DNA of 64,000 nucleotides from contig JBKDGH010000118.1 in assembly GCA_046336655.1 (NCBI GenBank), forward strand, positions 8,685 to 72,684. The letters are read 5' to 3'. Positions 36,276 through 45,333 of the stretch are shown here, piece after piece. Origin of the DNA: CANGTU01 sp046336655 (GTDB lineage: Bacteria; Bacteroidota; Bacteroidia; Flavobacteriales_D; Sanyastnellaceae). Position 1 is the first letter of the stretch. Every line of letters starts with the position of its first letter. The notes under the pieces were generated by a model that was not told the DNA's origin, did no database searches, and saw only the letters and a list, made by a program, of their open reading frames with translations. A program made the position numbers and the translations under genes.

Positions 36276-37631
36276 ATGTCGGCAGATCACTTTCACACCC
36301 GAAGAAACTCCCTGCTTTATGCTGTGCTGAGGCCATTGGTCAAGGCAGGCGTATTGCTGTTTCATCGGAAGATTGTCATCGGCGGCGCGCACCATTTGCC
36401 TGCGGATGGTCCGGTACTGCTCGTTGCGAATCATCAGAATGCAATGCTCGATCCGGTGATTCTATGCGTGTTGTTCAACAGACAATTGCACTGGCTCACC
36501 CGCTCCGATGTGTTCGCCAACCCCACCGTGCGCAGGATTCTGTACCAGTTCAATATGCTCCCCGTGTACCGCGAGCGCGACAGAGCGCGTATACCCGATT
36601 GGTCAGAGCGCAATCACCGGACGTTTGACACCTGCTATGCGAGGTGGAAGGAAAATGCTGTGGTGGCAATGTTTCCCGAAGGAACACACCGCGGCAAAAA
36701 ACAGTTGCATCTCCCGCTGAAAAAGGGTGCCGCGCGCCTGGTATTCGGCGCTGCCAAAAGCGGTGTTCCGATGTCTGCTTTTCGTATCGTGCCCGTCGGA
36801 ATCGATTACAGCGATTATTTCAAGGCAGGCGGCAAGCTCATCGTGAGCATCGGCAAGCCATTGGCTGTGACTGACATTCTGAATGACTATTCAAACGATG
36901 AGACCAGTGGCGGCAATCAGCTCACTGAAGAGATTCAACAGGCGCTGACTTCCGAGATGATAGACATTCGCGCGGGACATGATTACGATGAGTACATGGC
37001 ATTGCGCGGTCTGAGCGAAGAATTATCTGGAAAGAAGGATGACCACCAGCGCCTGCAATGGTATCTCGAAGTACTCAACTACCTCCATCACCGCGCGGAC
37101 GATGAAGACAAGCAGCTTATCAGGGATTACGTGCATGCCACCAGGCGTCTGAAGCTGGATGAAACAGGGATTTCATTTGCGTCGGAAGCTGCCGCAACGC
37201 GCTTCGCGGCAGTGCTATTCCTGTGGCTGGTGTTTCCGGTACGCACCGTTGCCCGACTCATTTGGATGCCCTTCACGTCTCTCGTGGAATGGGTTATTTC
37301 TACCCGCATTAAGGATGCTCTGTTCTTTAATTCAATCCGTTTGAGCGCATGGACGTTTGTGGCACCACTCTACGCAGCTCTGCTCGCATTGCTCACTTAT
37401 ATGTTTACCTGCAACCTCTCGTTCGTACTCTTCATTATTCTCACATTGACCGTTGGCGGATGGCTCACCTTGAAATGGAATCACTTGTTTCATCTCGTGC
37501 GCAAGAGCCGTCGGTTCCGTCTGGTGAGCAAATCACCCGGAAGAGAGATGCAGGAGTGGAATGAGCTGCGTGCACTTCTTTCAAAAAATCTACGACACTG
37601 GCATGAAGAAAGTTCCAAAGCCCGCCGTTAA
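36276..37631 (+). CDS. PlsC-family acyltransferase with C-terminal membrane region
   Basis: A 451-residue protein. The N-terminal acyltransferase domain carries NHQNAMLDP (the catalytic His-to-Asp motif in its five-residue-spacer form) and FPEGTHRGKKQL, the phosphate-binding block. A helical linker follows, then two membrane segments near 385-415. This layout is a Bacteroidota 1-acylglycerol-3-phosphate acyltransferase-like type. It starts 4 bases after gmd. Its last 29 bases overlap the next gene. Confidence 0.82.
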   Translation: MSADHFHTRRNSLLYAVLRPLVKAGVLLFHRKIVIGGAHHLPADGPVLLVANHQNAMLDPVILCVLFNRQLHWLTRSDVFANPTVRRILYQFNMLPVYRERDRARIPDWSERNHRTFDTCYARWKENAVVAMFPEGTHRGKKQLHLPLKKGAARLVFGAAKSGVPMSAFRIVPVGIDYSDYFKAGGKLIVSIGKPLAVTDILNDYSNDETSGGNQLTEEIQQALTSEMIDIRAGHDYDEYMALRGLSEELSGKKDDHQRLQWYLEVLNYLHHRADDEDKQLIRDYVHATRRLKLDETGISFASEAAATRFAAVLFLWLVFPVRTVARLIWMPFTSLVEWVISTRIKDALFFNSIRLSAWTFVAPLYAALLALLTYMFTCNLSFVLFIILTLTVGGWLTLKWNHLFHLVRKSRRFRLVSKSPGREMQEWNELRALLSKNLRHWHEESSKARR

Positions 37632-38673
37632 CGGCCTTCAGCACATCGGCCTCGCTGTGCAGGATATGGATCACTCCCTGCGGTTTTTTCGCAAATTCAT
37701 CGGGTTGGACATTCCTTTTTTTGATTCGGTAGCGCCGGCACCGTTGATGCGGGTATACACCCGGGATAAGGTGATTACCAAGCGCGCCAGTATGGTTATG
37801 AATTTGGCCGGAGGAGCGGCGATGGAGGTGATTCGCCCGACCTCGTTCGAACCGGTTAAACCATCTTCGGAGACACAGGCAGGGGATATCGGAATCTTCA
37901 TGGTACAAGTAAAATGTCCTGACGTAAATGCCGCTCATGTCCACTGCCTGAGTCAGGCACCTGAAAGTACCTCGGCACTTAGTAATGATCCTTCAGGTAA
38001 TCCTTCGTTTATTCTGCGTGACCCCGACGGACATTTCTTTCAGTTTGTTCAGTCTGCCGGATGGTATACCACGCCGCGCTGTCACTCGGGCGGCTTGCGC
38101 GGACCAGTGGTGGGTGTGACCGATATCGAACGATCACTCGGTTTGTATCAGAAGCAACTTGGCTATGATAAAGTAGTCTATGACCGCACAGGTACTTTTG
38201 ATGATCTTGCTTCCTTGCCTGGCGGTAAAGGCACGTTCAGAAGAGTACTGCTCATGCAGTCACAGCCGCCGCGGGGCGGATTCGCCCGTGTTACCGGTAA
38301 CACAACAATTGAGTTGGTGCAGGCCACAGACCGCACACCAGCCCGCATTTTCAAAGGCCGTATCTGGGGAGATACAGGCTTTGTGCACATTGGTTTCGAT
38401 GTAAAGGGCATGACAGCATTGGGCGAATCATTAAGCCAGGCGGGATTTACATTCCGGTGCGATAGCAAACACGTGCTGGATATGGGCAATACCCGCGTGC
38501 ACTGCACCTACATTGATGATCCTGACGGAACACTCATAGAGCTGATTGAGGTCTATAAAGTTCCGATTGTGGAGAAGTGGGGCATTTTTCTGAATGTGGA
38601 AAAACGCGATCCTGAAAAGCCATTGCCCGATTACTTACTAAAGGCACTGCGCTTCAGTCGCATCAAAGACTGA
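37603..38673 (+). CDS. Two-domain VOC-family protein (glyoxalase/dioxygenase-like)
   Basis: About 356 residues with two vicinal-oxygen-chelate domains. The first runs from GLQHIGLAVQDMDHSLRFF to the DPDGHFFQFV segment near 150, the second from GVTDIERSLGLYQ near 180 to DPDGTLIELIEVY near 325. Candidate metal ligands are His in QHIGLAV, His in FVHIGFD and Glu in LIELIE. Substrate not predictable; extradiol dioxygenase, glyoxalase or isomerase are possible. The ATG at 37603 is chosen because MKKVPKPAVNGLQHIG is a normal entry to the domain; an ATG at 37561 would overlap the acyltransferase by 71 bases. Confidence 0.78.
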   Translation: MKKVPKPAVNGLQHIGLAVQDMDHSLRFFRKFIGLDIPFFDSVAPAPLMRVYTRDKVITKRASMVMNLAGGAAMEVIRPTSFEPVKPSSETQAGDIGIFMVQVKCPDVNAAHVHCLSQAPESTSALSNDPSGNPSFILRDPDGHFFQFVQSAGWYTTPRCHSGGLRGPVVGVTDIERSLGLYQKQLGYDKVVYDRTGTFDDLASLPGGKGTFRRVLLMQSQPPRGGFARVTGNTTIELVQATDRTPARIFKGRIWGDTGFVHIGFDVKGMTALGESLSQAGFTFRCDSKHVLDMGNTRVHCTYIDDPDGTLIELIEVYKVPIVEKWGIFLNVEKRDPEKPLPDYLLKALRFSRIKD

Positions 38674-38674
38674 A

Positions 38675-39472
38675 TCACCGCGGCGATTGCTTTCGAATAA
38701 TCGACCTGAACAACTTCGGAAAGAAGCGGTGTAGCCAGAGCGCATTCAGTTCTTTCCCGCCCACTCCGAATTCTTCTTTTCCTGAAAGTGCGCTTTTTAG
38801 TATCAGCTCTGCGCACTTTGCCGCAGGCATTCCTTTCGCCTGATTGGGATCCATTTCTCCGCTTGCGTTGCCGTGCGCATCTACTGCATGCGCTGAAATA
38901 TCCGTGGCTATGAAGCCGGGAGTGACCAGCGCCACACGTAAGCCTTTGGACTCATTTTCGAGACGCAGCGTTTCAAAGAATCCGTGCAATGCATGCTTGC
39001 TTGCGGCGTAGGCAGAACGCTCGTAGAAGCCCCATTTACCTGCGAGACTGCTTATGACGATGAGCAGACCGCCCCCGTTTTTCAGCATATCAGGTACAAT
39101 GCGCTTGGTGAGTTCGACCGGACCGAAATAATTCACATCCATCAGCAACCGGTCTATTTCCATGGGTGTGTCAAGCGCATACGAGCGCTGGCTTCTTCCA
39201 CCGTTGTGAATCACGATATCGGGCACTTTGGCCTCTGTACGGACGCGAGATACTGCGTGTTCAATGGATTGAACCGATGCGAGATCCATAGGTACTACCG
39301 TGACCTCCTTTGCTCCTGCGCAACGCGATTTGACCCGCTCAAGAGCGTCCTCATTGCGGGCAGATAGCAGGAGCGCCGCCCCGCGGCGTGAACACGCATA
39401 CGCCAGTTGTTCGCCGATACCGGAGCTCGCCCCCGTAATCCACACGAGGCGTGAGGAGAGATCTGTGTTCAT
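38675..39472 (-). CDS. SDR-family oxidoreductase (DHRS7/DltE-like)
   Basis: A 265-residue classical SDR with TGASSGIG at 14, HNGGRS near 90, the VISSLAG serine, YAASKHALHGFF catalytic Tyr-Lys and a VTPGFIATDIS segment. The long C-terminal tail with several Arg and Lys resembles membrane-associated SDRs. It converges on the VOC gene with only one base between stops and diverges from phoB across the regulatory repeat region. Confidence 0.85.
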   Translation of the reverse strand: MNTDLSSRLVWITGASSGIGEQLAYACSRRGAALLLSARNEDALERVKSRCAGAKEVTVVPMDLASVQSIEHAVSRVRTEAKVPDIVIHNGGRSQRSYALDTPMEIDRLLMDVNYFGPVELTKRIVPDMLKNGGGLLIVISSLAGKWGFYERSAYAASKHALHGFFETLRLENESKGLRVALVTPGFIATDISAHAVDAHGNASGEMDPNQAKGMPAAKCAELILKSALSGKEEFGVGGKELNALWLHRFFPKLFRSIIRKQSPR

Positions 39473-39500
39473 TTGCGTTTAATTTTGATTACATCCGTAA

Positions 39501-39548
39501 GGTTAAGGCATCATTAACCTGAACTTAACCTGACGCAAGGTAAATTTG
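39501..39548 (+). promoter_or_regulatory. Pho-box-like tandem repeat and -7 element before the phoB-like gene
   Basis: TTAACCTGAAC at 39514-39524 is followed directly by TTAACCTGACG at 39525-39535, a repeat of exactly 11 bases, the period expected for an OmpR/PhoB dimer on DNA. GGTTAA at 39501-39506 is an inverted half-site. TAAATTTG at 39541-39548 is a perfect -7 match with the repeats covering the -33 region and no TTG there, an activator-dependent layout. The ATG at 39582 follows. Autoregulation by the encoded regulator is inferred. Confidence 0.55.
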
Positions 39549-39581
39549 TGCGGTAATAATGGTGCATTATCCGAAGGAATC

Positions 39582-40259
39582 ATGAGAAAACCGAAAATAC
39601 TGTTGGTAGATGATGAGCAGGACATTCTCGAAATGATCGCCTTCAATCTCGAACGTGAAGGTTTTGAAGTGTTCACCGCTCCGAACGGAAGAAAAGCCCT
39701 GGAGGTTGCTGAGGCCAACATACCCGATCTCGTGTTACTGGATGTGATGATGCCTGAAATGGACGGTATGGAAACCTGCCGTGAGATGAGGGATAATCCG
39801 CAGCTGAAAAATGTGAGAATTGCATTCCTCACAGCGCGCAATGAAGATTACAGTCAGATTGCCGGATTCGATGCCGGCGCTGATGATTACATCTCAAAGC
39901 CCATCAAGCCCAGGGTGCTTATTTCACGGGTCAAGGCTTTGCTTCGCCGGCCAGCCGGAGGTGAATCAGGTCCGGATCTTGCGGATACTGCAGGTATTGT
40001 CATCGATAAGGAGCGTTACGTGGTGTATAAGGACGGCGAACAACTCTCGCTGCCAAAGAAGGAGTTTGAGCTCCTTGCATTGCTTACTTCTGCGCCTGGA
40101 CGGGTGTTTACCCGCGAAAATATTTTATCCAGCGTATGGGGCAATGACGTGATTGTTGGTGACCGTACCATTGATGTGCACATTCGGAAACTGCGGGAAA
40201 AACTCGGAGACGATTATTTTAAGACCGTAAAGGGAGTGGGGTATAAATTTGAACCGTGA
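39582..40259 (+). CDS. PhoB-like response regulator
   Basis: A 225-residue OmpR/PhoB-type regulator. The receiver has Asp10 and Asp11 in LLVDDEQD, the phosphoacceptor Asp54 in LLDVMMPEMDG, and Lys in the YISKPIKP loop. The winged-helix output domain ends in RTIDVHIRKLREKLGDD and VKGVGYKF. The ATG at 39582 is preceded by an A/G-rich segment (GAAGGAATC); an upstream ATG in frame is less likely. It overlaps the histidine kinase gene by 4 bases. Close similarity to PhoB is a judgement from motifs; other OmpR-type regulators are possible. Confidence 0.85.
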   Translation: MRKPKILLVDDEQDILEMIAFNLEREGFEVFTAPNGRKALEVAEANIPDLVLLDVMMPEMDGMETCREMRDNPQLKNVRIAFLTARNEDYSQIAGFDAGADDYISKPIKPRVLISRVKALLRRPAGGESGPDLADTAGIVIDKERYVVYKDGEQLSLPKKEFELLALLTSAPGRVFTRENILSSVWGNDVIVGDRTIDVHIRKLREKLGDDYFKTVKGVGYKFEP

Positions 40260-41302
40260 AAGCGGAACGTACTCCCGGTGGAGTGGCTCTGGCCTCTGCA
40301 CTGCTCATCACCACACTCACTGCTGTCTCTTACACAGCAACAGTCTATTTTCTTGATCACAATCTGGAGTGGATATGGGTAGCTATACTGATAGTACTCG
40401 GATTTCCCATTTCGTACTTCACCATTCACTTCTTCATCGAAAAGTTTCTTTACCATAAGGTAAAAATCATATACAAGACCATCCACCAACTCAAGTCACG
40501 GGGCGAACGCACACGAATCAGCATGAGTTCGGACGTGCTCGGACAGATCAATCAGGAAGTAGCGGACTGGGCCGAAGAGCGCATCCGGGAAGTAAAAACC
40601 CTGCAAGCGACAGATAATTTCCGTCGTGACTTCATCGGCAATCTGGCCCATGAGTTAAAAACCCCGCTGTTCACCATCCAGGGTTATCTCGAAACGCTGA
40701 TTGAAGGTGACCTCGAGGATCGGGAAACCATTCGCAAGTTTCTCGAGAAGGCGAATTCGAGTTGCGAGCGTCTTTCGGATCTGATCAAGGACCTCGATCA
40801 GATTACACGGTTTGAAAGTGGAAATATGCCGCTGAAGTTATCGCGGTTTGATATTGTGGAATTGTCCCGAATGTGCATTGAAAGCCTCGATCAGCGGGCA
40901 AGGGAGAAGAACATCAAACTTACTCTTCGCAACCAGAACGAGCGGCCGATTTACGTCAACGCAGACAAAGGCCGGATCGAACAGGTTATTCTCAACCTGC
41001 TGATCAACAGCATTTCCTACGGCCGGGAGGGAGGTGAAACGCGTATCCGCTTTTACGATATGGCCGACAATATTCTCATCGAGGTGGCGGATGATGGAAT
41101 CGGCATGGCTAAACACCACCTGGCACGGGTATTTGAGCGGTTTTACCGCGTGGATACGAGCAGAAGCAGGAATGAGGGTGGCTCGGGGCTCGGACTTGCC
41201 ATCTGCAAACACATCATCGAAAGCCATAAGCAGACCATCGACGTGAGAAGTACCGAAGGTGTGGGAAGCACGTTTGCGTTTACGCTTCAAAAGGCAGCGT
41301 AA
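40256..41302 (+). CDS. PhoR-like sensor histidine kinase
   Basis: A 348-residue kinase with a GTG start overlapping the regulator's stop. Two membrane helices (about 9-33 and 39-62) leave only five or six residues outside, so there is no periplasmic sensor domain. The core has the H-box His132 in GNLAHELKTPLFT, the N-box INSISYG, DDGIGMAKH and GSGLGLAICKHI. Such kinases sense through the membrane or a partner. Its 3' end overlaps the convergent MBL gene by 16 bases. Confidence 0.87.
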   Translation: MKAERTPGGVALASALLITTLTAVSYTATVYFLDHNLEWIWVAILIVLGFPISYFTIHFFIEKFLYHKVKIIYKTIHQLKSRGERTRISMSSDVLGQINQEVADWAEERIREVKTLQATDNFRRDFIGNLAHELKTPLFTIQGYLETLIEGDLEDRETIRKFLEKANSSCERLSDLIKDLDQITRFESGNMPLKLSRFDIVELSRMCIESLDQRAREKNIKLTLRNQNERPIYVNADKGRIEQVILNLLINSISYGREGGETRIRFYDMADNILIEVADDGIGMAKHHLARVFERFYRVDTSRSRNEGGSGLGLAICKHIIESHKQTIDVRSTEGVGSTFAFTLQKAA

Positions 41303-41940
41303 GTGGCGCTCACAAACGGGTTGGTGTGCTTTTCATGCCCCACAGTCGTTTCCGGGCCATGCCCCGGCAGTATCACAAACTCTTCCGGCAACGTGTACAT
41401 CTTTTCACGGATGCTCTTCACCAGCTGCGCAGCATCGCACAGCGGCAGATCCGTGCGCCCTACGCTGCCCAGAAACAGCACATCTCCCGAGAATACTCGC
41501 CCCATTCCGTAATGCACAAATGCCACGTGTCCGGGGGAATGTCCCGGCACATCAAGCACCTTGAATTCCATATCGCCGGCCGAGACAACATCTCCTTCGC
41601 TGACGAACTGATCGGGCAATGGTGACTCGCGGTAAGGTACGTCCCACATCAGGCTGGCGGATGGCGCCCGCTCCAGCATGGGAAGTTCATTCCTGGAGGC
41701 AATCAGTGGCACAGAATAGCGTTCCTTGCAGGATTTGTTTCCGAGAATGTGATCCAGATGGCAGTGCGTATTCAGAATAAATTTCGGGGTGTATCCCGCA
41801 TGTTCGATGAAGCCGAAGAGGAAGTTGTCTTCCTGCTCATCCAGCATGCCGGGATCAATGATGACACAGCAGCCATCCGCATCCGCCGCGATATAGGTGT
41901 TTTCCTGAAAAGGGTTGAAGGTGAACACATGGATTTTCAT
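41287..41940 (-). CDS. MBL-fold metallohydrolase (glyoxalase II-like)
   Basis: About 217 residues from the ATG at 41940. It has the HCHLDH metal motif near 58, a GHSPGH segment near 133, an SGDVLF acidic ligand and LPGHGPETTVGHEK near the end, the pattern of hydroxyacylglutathione hydrolase-type beta-lactamase-fold enzymes. Hydrolysis of a thioester such as S-lactoylglutathione is possible, but the substrate is not certain. Confidence 0.88.
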   Translation of the reverse strand: MKIHVFTFNPFQENTYIAADADGCCVIIDPGMLDEQEDNFLFGFIEHAGYTPKFILNTHCHLDHILGNKSCKERYSVPLIASRNELPMLERAPSASLMWDVPYRESPLPDQFVSEGDVVSAGDMEFKVLDVPGHSPGHVAFVHYGMGRVFSGDVLFLGSVGRTDLPLCDAAQLVKSIREKMYTLPEEFVILPGHGPETTVGHEKHTNPFVSATYAAF

Positions 41941-42023
41941 GGTGCAAAGATGAGCGAACACAAGTGGGGAGTAGCATGCACTTATTGTATTGTGTTGAAA
42001 GAGTCCTCGCAGCGCTATGAGCC

Positions 42024-42052
42024 TTGCCGAGCCGCTTCGTCGATTATCTTTA
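42024..42052 (+). promoter_or_regulatory. Predicted promoter of the TolB/barrel fusion gene
   Basis: TTG at 42024-42026, 18 bases, then TATCTTTA at 42045-42052 (one mismatch to TAnnTTTG), giving a start near 42057 and an ATG at 42069. The layout argues against translation starting at the TTG at 42024. Confidence 0.4.
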
Positions 42053-42068
42053 CCGGACCGCAGCCCGC

Positions 42069-45000
42069 ATGATCAGAATTCTCCCGATCCTGGTATTTCT
42101 TGCACTCACTTCTCGGGTGTCCTATTCCCAGTTCTATCAGGGATCAAATGTGGAATTCGGTAAAAACCGCATTCAGTATAAGGATTTTGAGTGGTTCTAT
42201 TATCCCGGTGAAAATTTCGAGGTCTATTACTACCTCGGAGGCGAGCAACTCGCCCAATACACGCTGGTGTCGGCGGAGAAGAATCTGGTGGATATTCAGC
42301 AATTCTTTGACTATGCGCTGGAGGATAAGGTGCAGATTCTCACTTATCTCAAACAATCCGAATTCAGGCAGAGCAACATCGGAATCACCGGTGATGATCA
42401 GTTTAACATCGGCGGCTCTGCGCGTATTATGGGTAGCAAGTTATTTGTGTATTACGAAGGCGACCATCGCAAAATGGAGCGACAGGTGCGGGAGAGTATT
42501 TCCCGATTGGTCTTTTCGCAAATGATGTATGGAGGTGACTGGAAAGATGTGCTTAAGAGCTCCACATTGCTTTCGATTCCAAAATGGTATGAAGAGGGAA
42601 TCATCCGCTACGCCGCACAGGGAAGCACTTCTCAGGCGGAATGGTTCATGCGTGATAAAGCCAACTCGCCCCGTTTCAAATCAATGAACAGGCTCTACGG
42701 AGAAGAGGCTGCACTCGGCGGTGAAGCCTTCTGGAGTTACATCGCGGAGGTATACGGTTCCTCTGTGATTCCAAACATCCTCTACATGGCCCGGGTGAGC
42801 AGAAATGTGGAAAGCGGGTTTTTGTTTGTGCTCGGACAGTCCATGGATTCGCTCACCAGAGACTTCATCCGGTATCATCAGTCCAGATTCGACGGTCCGC
42901 GGCTCAATGCATTGCCCGGTGAACCGGAACAGCCTGAAGGCAGCGATAAGCAGGCAGTTGCGGAATGGAGAAAGCGCTCCCGGCAAATGGGTCAACTCGG
43001 TGTGAAGTACAAAAAGAAATACCGCTACACGCATTTCAGCCTGTCGCCTGAAGGCAACGTCATGGCCTATGTGACCAATGAAATGGGGCAGTACCGCGTG
43101 TGGCTATACGACCGGTCTTCGGGCAGCAATAAATGCATCCTGAAGCGCGAGTACCGGTTGGATCGTATTCAGGATGAAAGTTTCCCCGAACTGGCCTGGC
43201 ATCCGTCGGGTGAGATACTCACCATCGTAACGGAAATGAAGGGAAGGGCATTCATCGGTCAGTATAGCCTTGAAGAAAAGAAGTGGAATGAAAAGGAGCT
43301 TTTCCGGTTAGAAAAGGTTATTTCCATGGACTACAGCCGTGACGGGAAGAAGATCATCATGAGCGGCGTCAACCGCGGTCAGACGGATCTCTACCTCTAT
43401 CAGGTCATAGGCAATAACTATGAGCAATTGACCAATGATATTTACGATGACCTCAATCCGAAATTCATTGGAAATGGTGAATCAGTGATTTTTTCGTCCA
43501 ACCGCACGGATGATACACTTCGTAAGGACGTGCCGCTGAATGTGTATGCAACGAAAAAGGACATTTTCATTTTTTCTCTGGAGAACCGCTCGCTGGAGCA
43601 ATTGACACGCACTCCGGAGGTGGATGATGATTATCCCTCTGGCTACAGCAACAAGAATTACACGTACCTCTCCGAGTCCGGCAACGTCAGTAACAGGTAT
43701 TTGTCCCGCGTGGACAGCACCATTGCGCGCGTGGACACCGTAATTCATTACCGCTACTTCACCGTAAGTCAGTTGCTTTCGGATTTCCCCCGGTCACCCG
43801 ACCACTACCTGTTTAATGAGCTCGCAGGCAACTATGCGCTCACATTCAAACGGGGAATGAAACCGGTGGTGTATTTCGGAGAGCGTACAAGAGATAAAGC
43901 CTTCGGAAATGCACTTTCCACTGAGCCTGTGATTCGTCAGGAACAGACTTCACAGGAAGGTAGTCTTCAGTACGGGGGTGAGGACCTGCCTCCGGATCAG
44001 GTGAATATCAGAAGTTATGAGTTTGAAGACGAAAGAAAGGATTATCAATACAACAAGCAAACTGTGCGAATGACTGAGGTGGGGTCTCCGGCAGCTGCTG
44101 CAAAGACGGATACGACAACGGCTTTTCAGCTGCCCAAATCGCGCAACTACAGGTTGAATTTCGCAACGGATTATGTGCTTACTCAGGTAGATAACAGTTT
44201 CACCAGTGCGTTCTATCAGAATTTTTCAGGCCCGACGAGCATCAATCCCGGTATATCAGGATTGATCAAAGTGGGTGTGAGCGACCTGTTTGAGGATTAT
44301 AAGGTAGTGGGTGGATTTCGCCTGAGCGGCGATTTGCAGAACAACGACTATGGCGTCAGCTTCGAAAACATCAAAAGCCGGTGGGATAAGCGGATCATGT
44401 TCCAGCGCCAGTCTCAGTTTCAGGCAGTGCAATTCAATTTCTTCAAGGTCAATACCCACAGTTTCACCTGGCAATGGCGCTATCCCTTCTCCGAGCTTTC
44501 GTCGGTGCGAATCACAGGATTGTTACGGCATGACCGCATCGTGCTGCTCTCAGTTGATCCGCAAAGTCTTTCCACACCCAACTTCAATGAGTACAACGCG
44601 GGTGTAAAGCTGGAATATGTATTTGACAACACGATCAACCGTGGGCTAAATCTCTACAACGGAACACGCTATAAATTCTGGCTGGAGCGCTATCAGCAAC
44701 CCGATAAATGGGAGCAGCGAACGGACTTTAATGTCGCGGGCTTCGACTTCAGACATTACCGCAGGATTCACCGCGAATTGATTGCCGCTGTGAGATTAGC
44801 CGGTGCAACTACATTCGGATATTACCGTCTCATTCATTACCTCGGAGGGGTGGACAACTGGTTATTCCAACGCATAGATGACGCCACACCGATTTCCAAT
44901 GAACAGAATTACAGCTTCCAGAGTTTCGCCGGGCCGATGCGTGGTTTTCTGGTGAATGCGCGAAATGGTAACTCGGTAGCCATGGCAAGCTCAGAGATCC

Positions 45001-45329
45001 GCTGGCCGGTATTCAAGCACCTGCTCAACAAACCGATTCGCAGTGACTTCGTGGAGAATTTTCAGGTAGTTGGCTTTCTTGATGCGGGCTCGGCATGGAC
45101 AGGACGAGACCCTTATTCAGATGAAAACTCGTTCAATCAAACCGTAATCGAACAGAATCCGGTGACGGTGACCGTGGACAACAACCGCGAACCGATTATA
45201 TACGGCTATGGATTTGGACTGCGCTCGCGTGTGTTGGGTTATTTCATGCGTGCTGACTGGGCGTGGGGTGTTGACGACGGCCAGATTCAGCCCCGCGTAT
45301 TCTACCTCAGTCTCAATCTCGATTTTTAA
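42069..45329 (+). CDS. Large secreted TolB-like/PD40 and beta-barrel fusion protein
   Basis: About 1086 residues. A signal peptide (ends SYSQ) is followed by an N-terminal domain of about 300 residues with SIPKWYEEGIIRYAAQG, resembling the peptidase MA-like fold but with no complete HExxH seen. Next comes a beta-propeller-type region (about 330-580) with repeated WDxS-like turns: LSPEGNVMAYVTNEMGQYRV, YSRDGKKIIMSG and GESVIFSSNRTDD. The C-terminal 400 residues form a predicted outer-membrane barrel ending in the aromatic signal YLSLNLDF. The BamA/Omp85-like end and propeller suggest an outer-membrane assembly or surface factor; the exact role is unknown. Confidence 0.72.
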   Translation: MIRILPILVFLALTSRVSYSQFYQGSNVEFGKNRIQYKDFEWFYYPGENFEVYYYLGGEQLAQYTLVSAEKNLVDIQQFFDYALEDKVQILTYLKQSEFRQSNIGITGDDQFNIGGSARIMGSKLFVYYEGDHRKMERQVRESISRLVFSQMMYGGDWKDVLKSSTLLSIPKWYEEGIIRYAAQGSTSQAEWFMRDKANSPRFKSMNRLYGEEAALGGEAFWSYIAEVYGSSVIPNILYMARVSRNVESGFLFVLGQSMDSLTRDFIRYHQSRFDGPRLNALPGEPEQPEGSDKQAVAEWRKRSRQMGQLGVKYKKKYRYTHFSLSPEGNVMAYVTNEMGQYRVWLYDRSSGSNKCILKREYRLDRIQDESFPELAWHPSGEILTIVTEMKGRAFIGQYSLEEKKWNEKELFRLEKVISMDYSRDGKKIIMSGVNRGQTDLYLYQVIGNNYEQLTNDIYDDLNPKFIGNGESVIFSSNRTDDTLRKDVPLNVYATKKDIFIFSLENRSLEQLTRTPEVDDDYPSGYSNKNYTYLSESGNVSNRYLSRVDSTIARVDTVIHYRYFTVSQLLSDFPRSPDHYLFNELAGNYALTFKRGMKPVVYFGERTRDKAFGNALSTEPVIRQEQTSQEGSLQYGGEDLPPDQVNIRSYEFEDERKDYQYNKQTVRMTEVGSPAAAAKTDTTTAFQLPKSRNYRLNFATDYVLTQVDNSFTSAFYQNFSGPTSINPGISGLIKVGVSDLFEDYKVVGGFRLSGDLQNNDYGVSFENIKSRWDKRIMFQRQSQFQAVQFNFFKVNTHSFTWQWRYPFSELSSVRITGLLRHDRIVLLSVDPQSLSTPNFNEYNAGVKLEYVFDNTINRGLNLYNGTRYKFWLERYQQPDKWEQRTDFNVAGFDFRHYRRIHRELIAAVRLAGATTFGYYRLIHYLGGVDNWLFQRIDDATPISNEQNYSFQSFAGPMRGFLVNARNGNSVAMASSEIRWPVFKHLLNKPIRSDFVENFQVVGFLDAGSAWTGRDPYSDENSFNQTVIEQNPVTVTVDNNREPIIYGYGFGLRSRVLGYFMRADWAWGVDDGQIQPRVFYLSLNLDF

Positions 45330-45333
45330 TTGG

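Noticed and set aside
42024..42068. TTG start of the TolB/barrel protein
   Set aside because: The TTG coincides with a -33 element; the ATG at 42069 begins a proper signal peptide.
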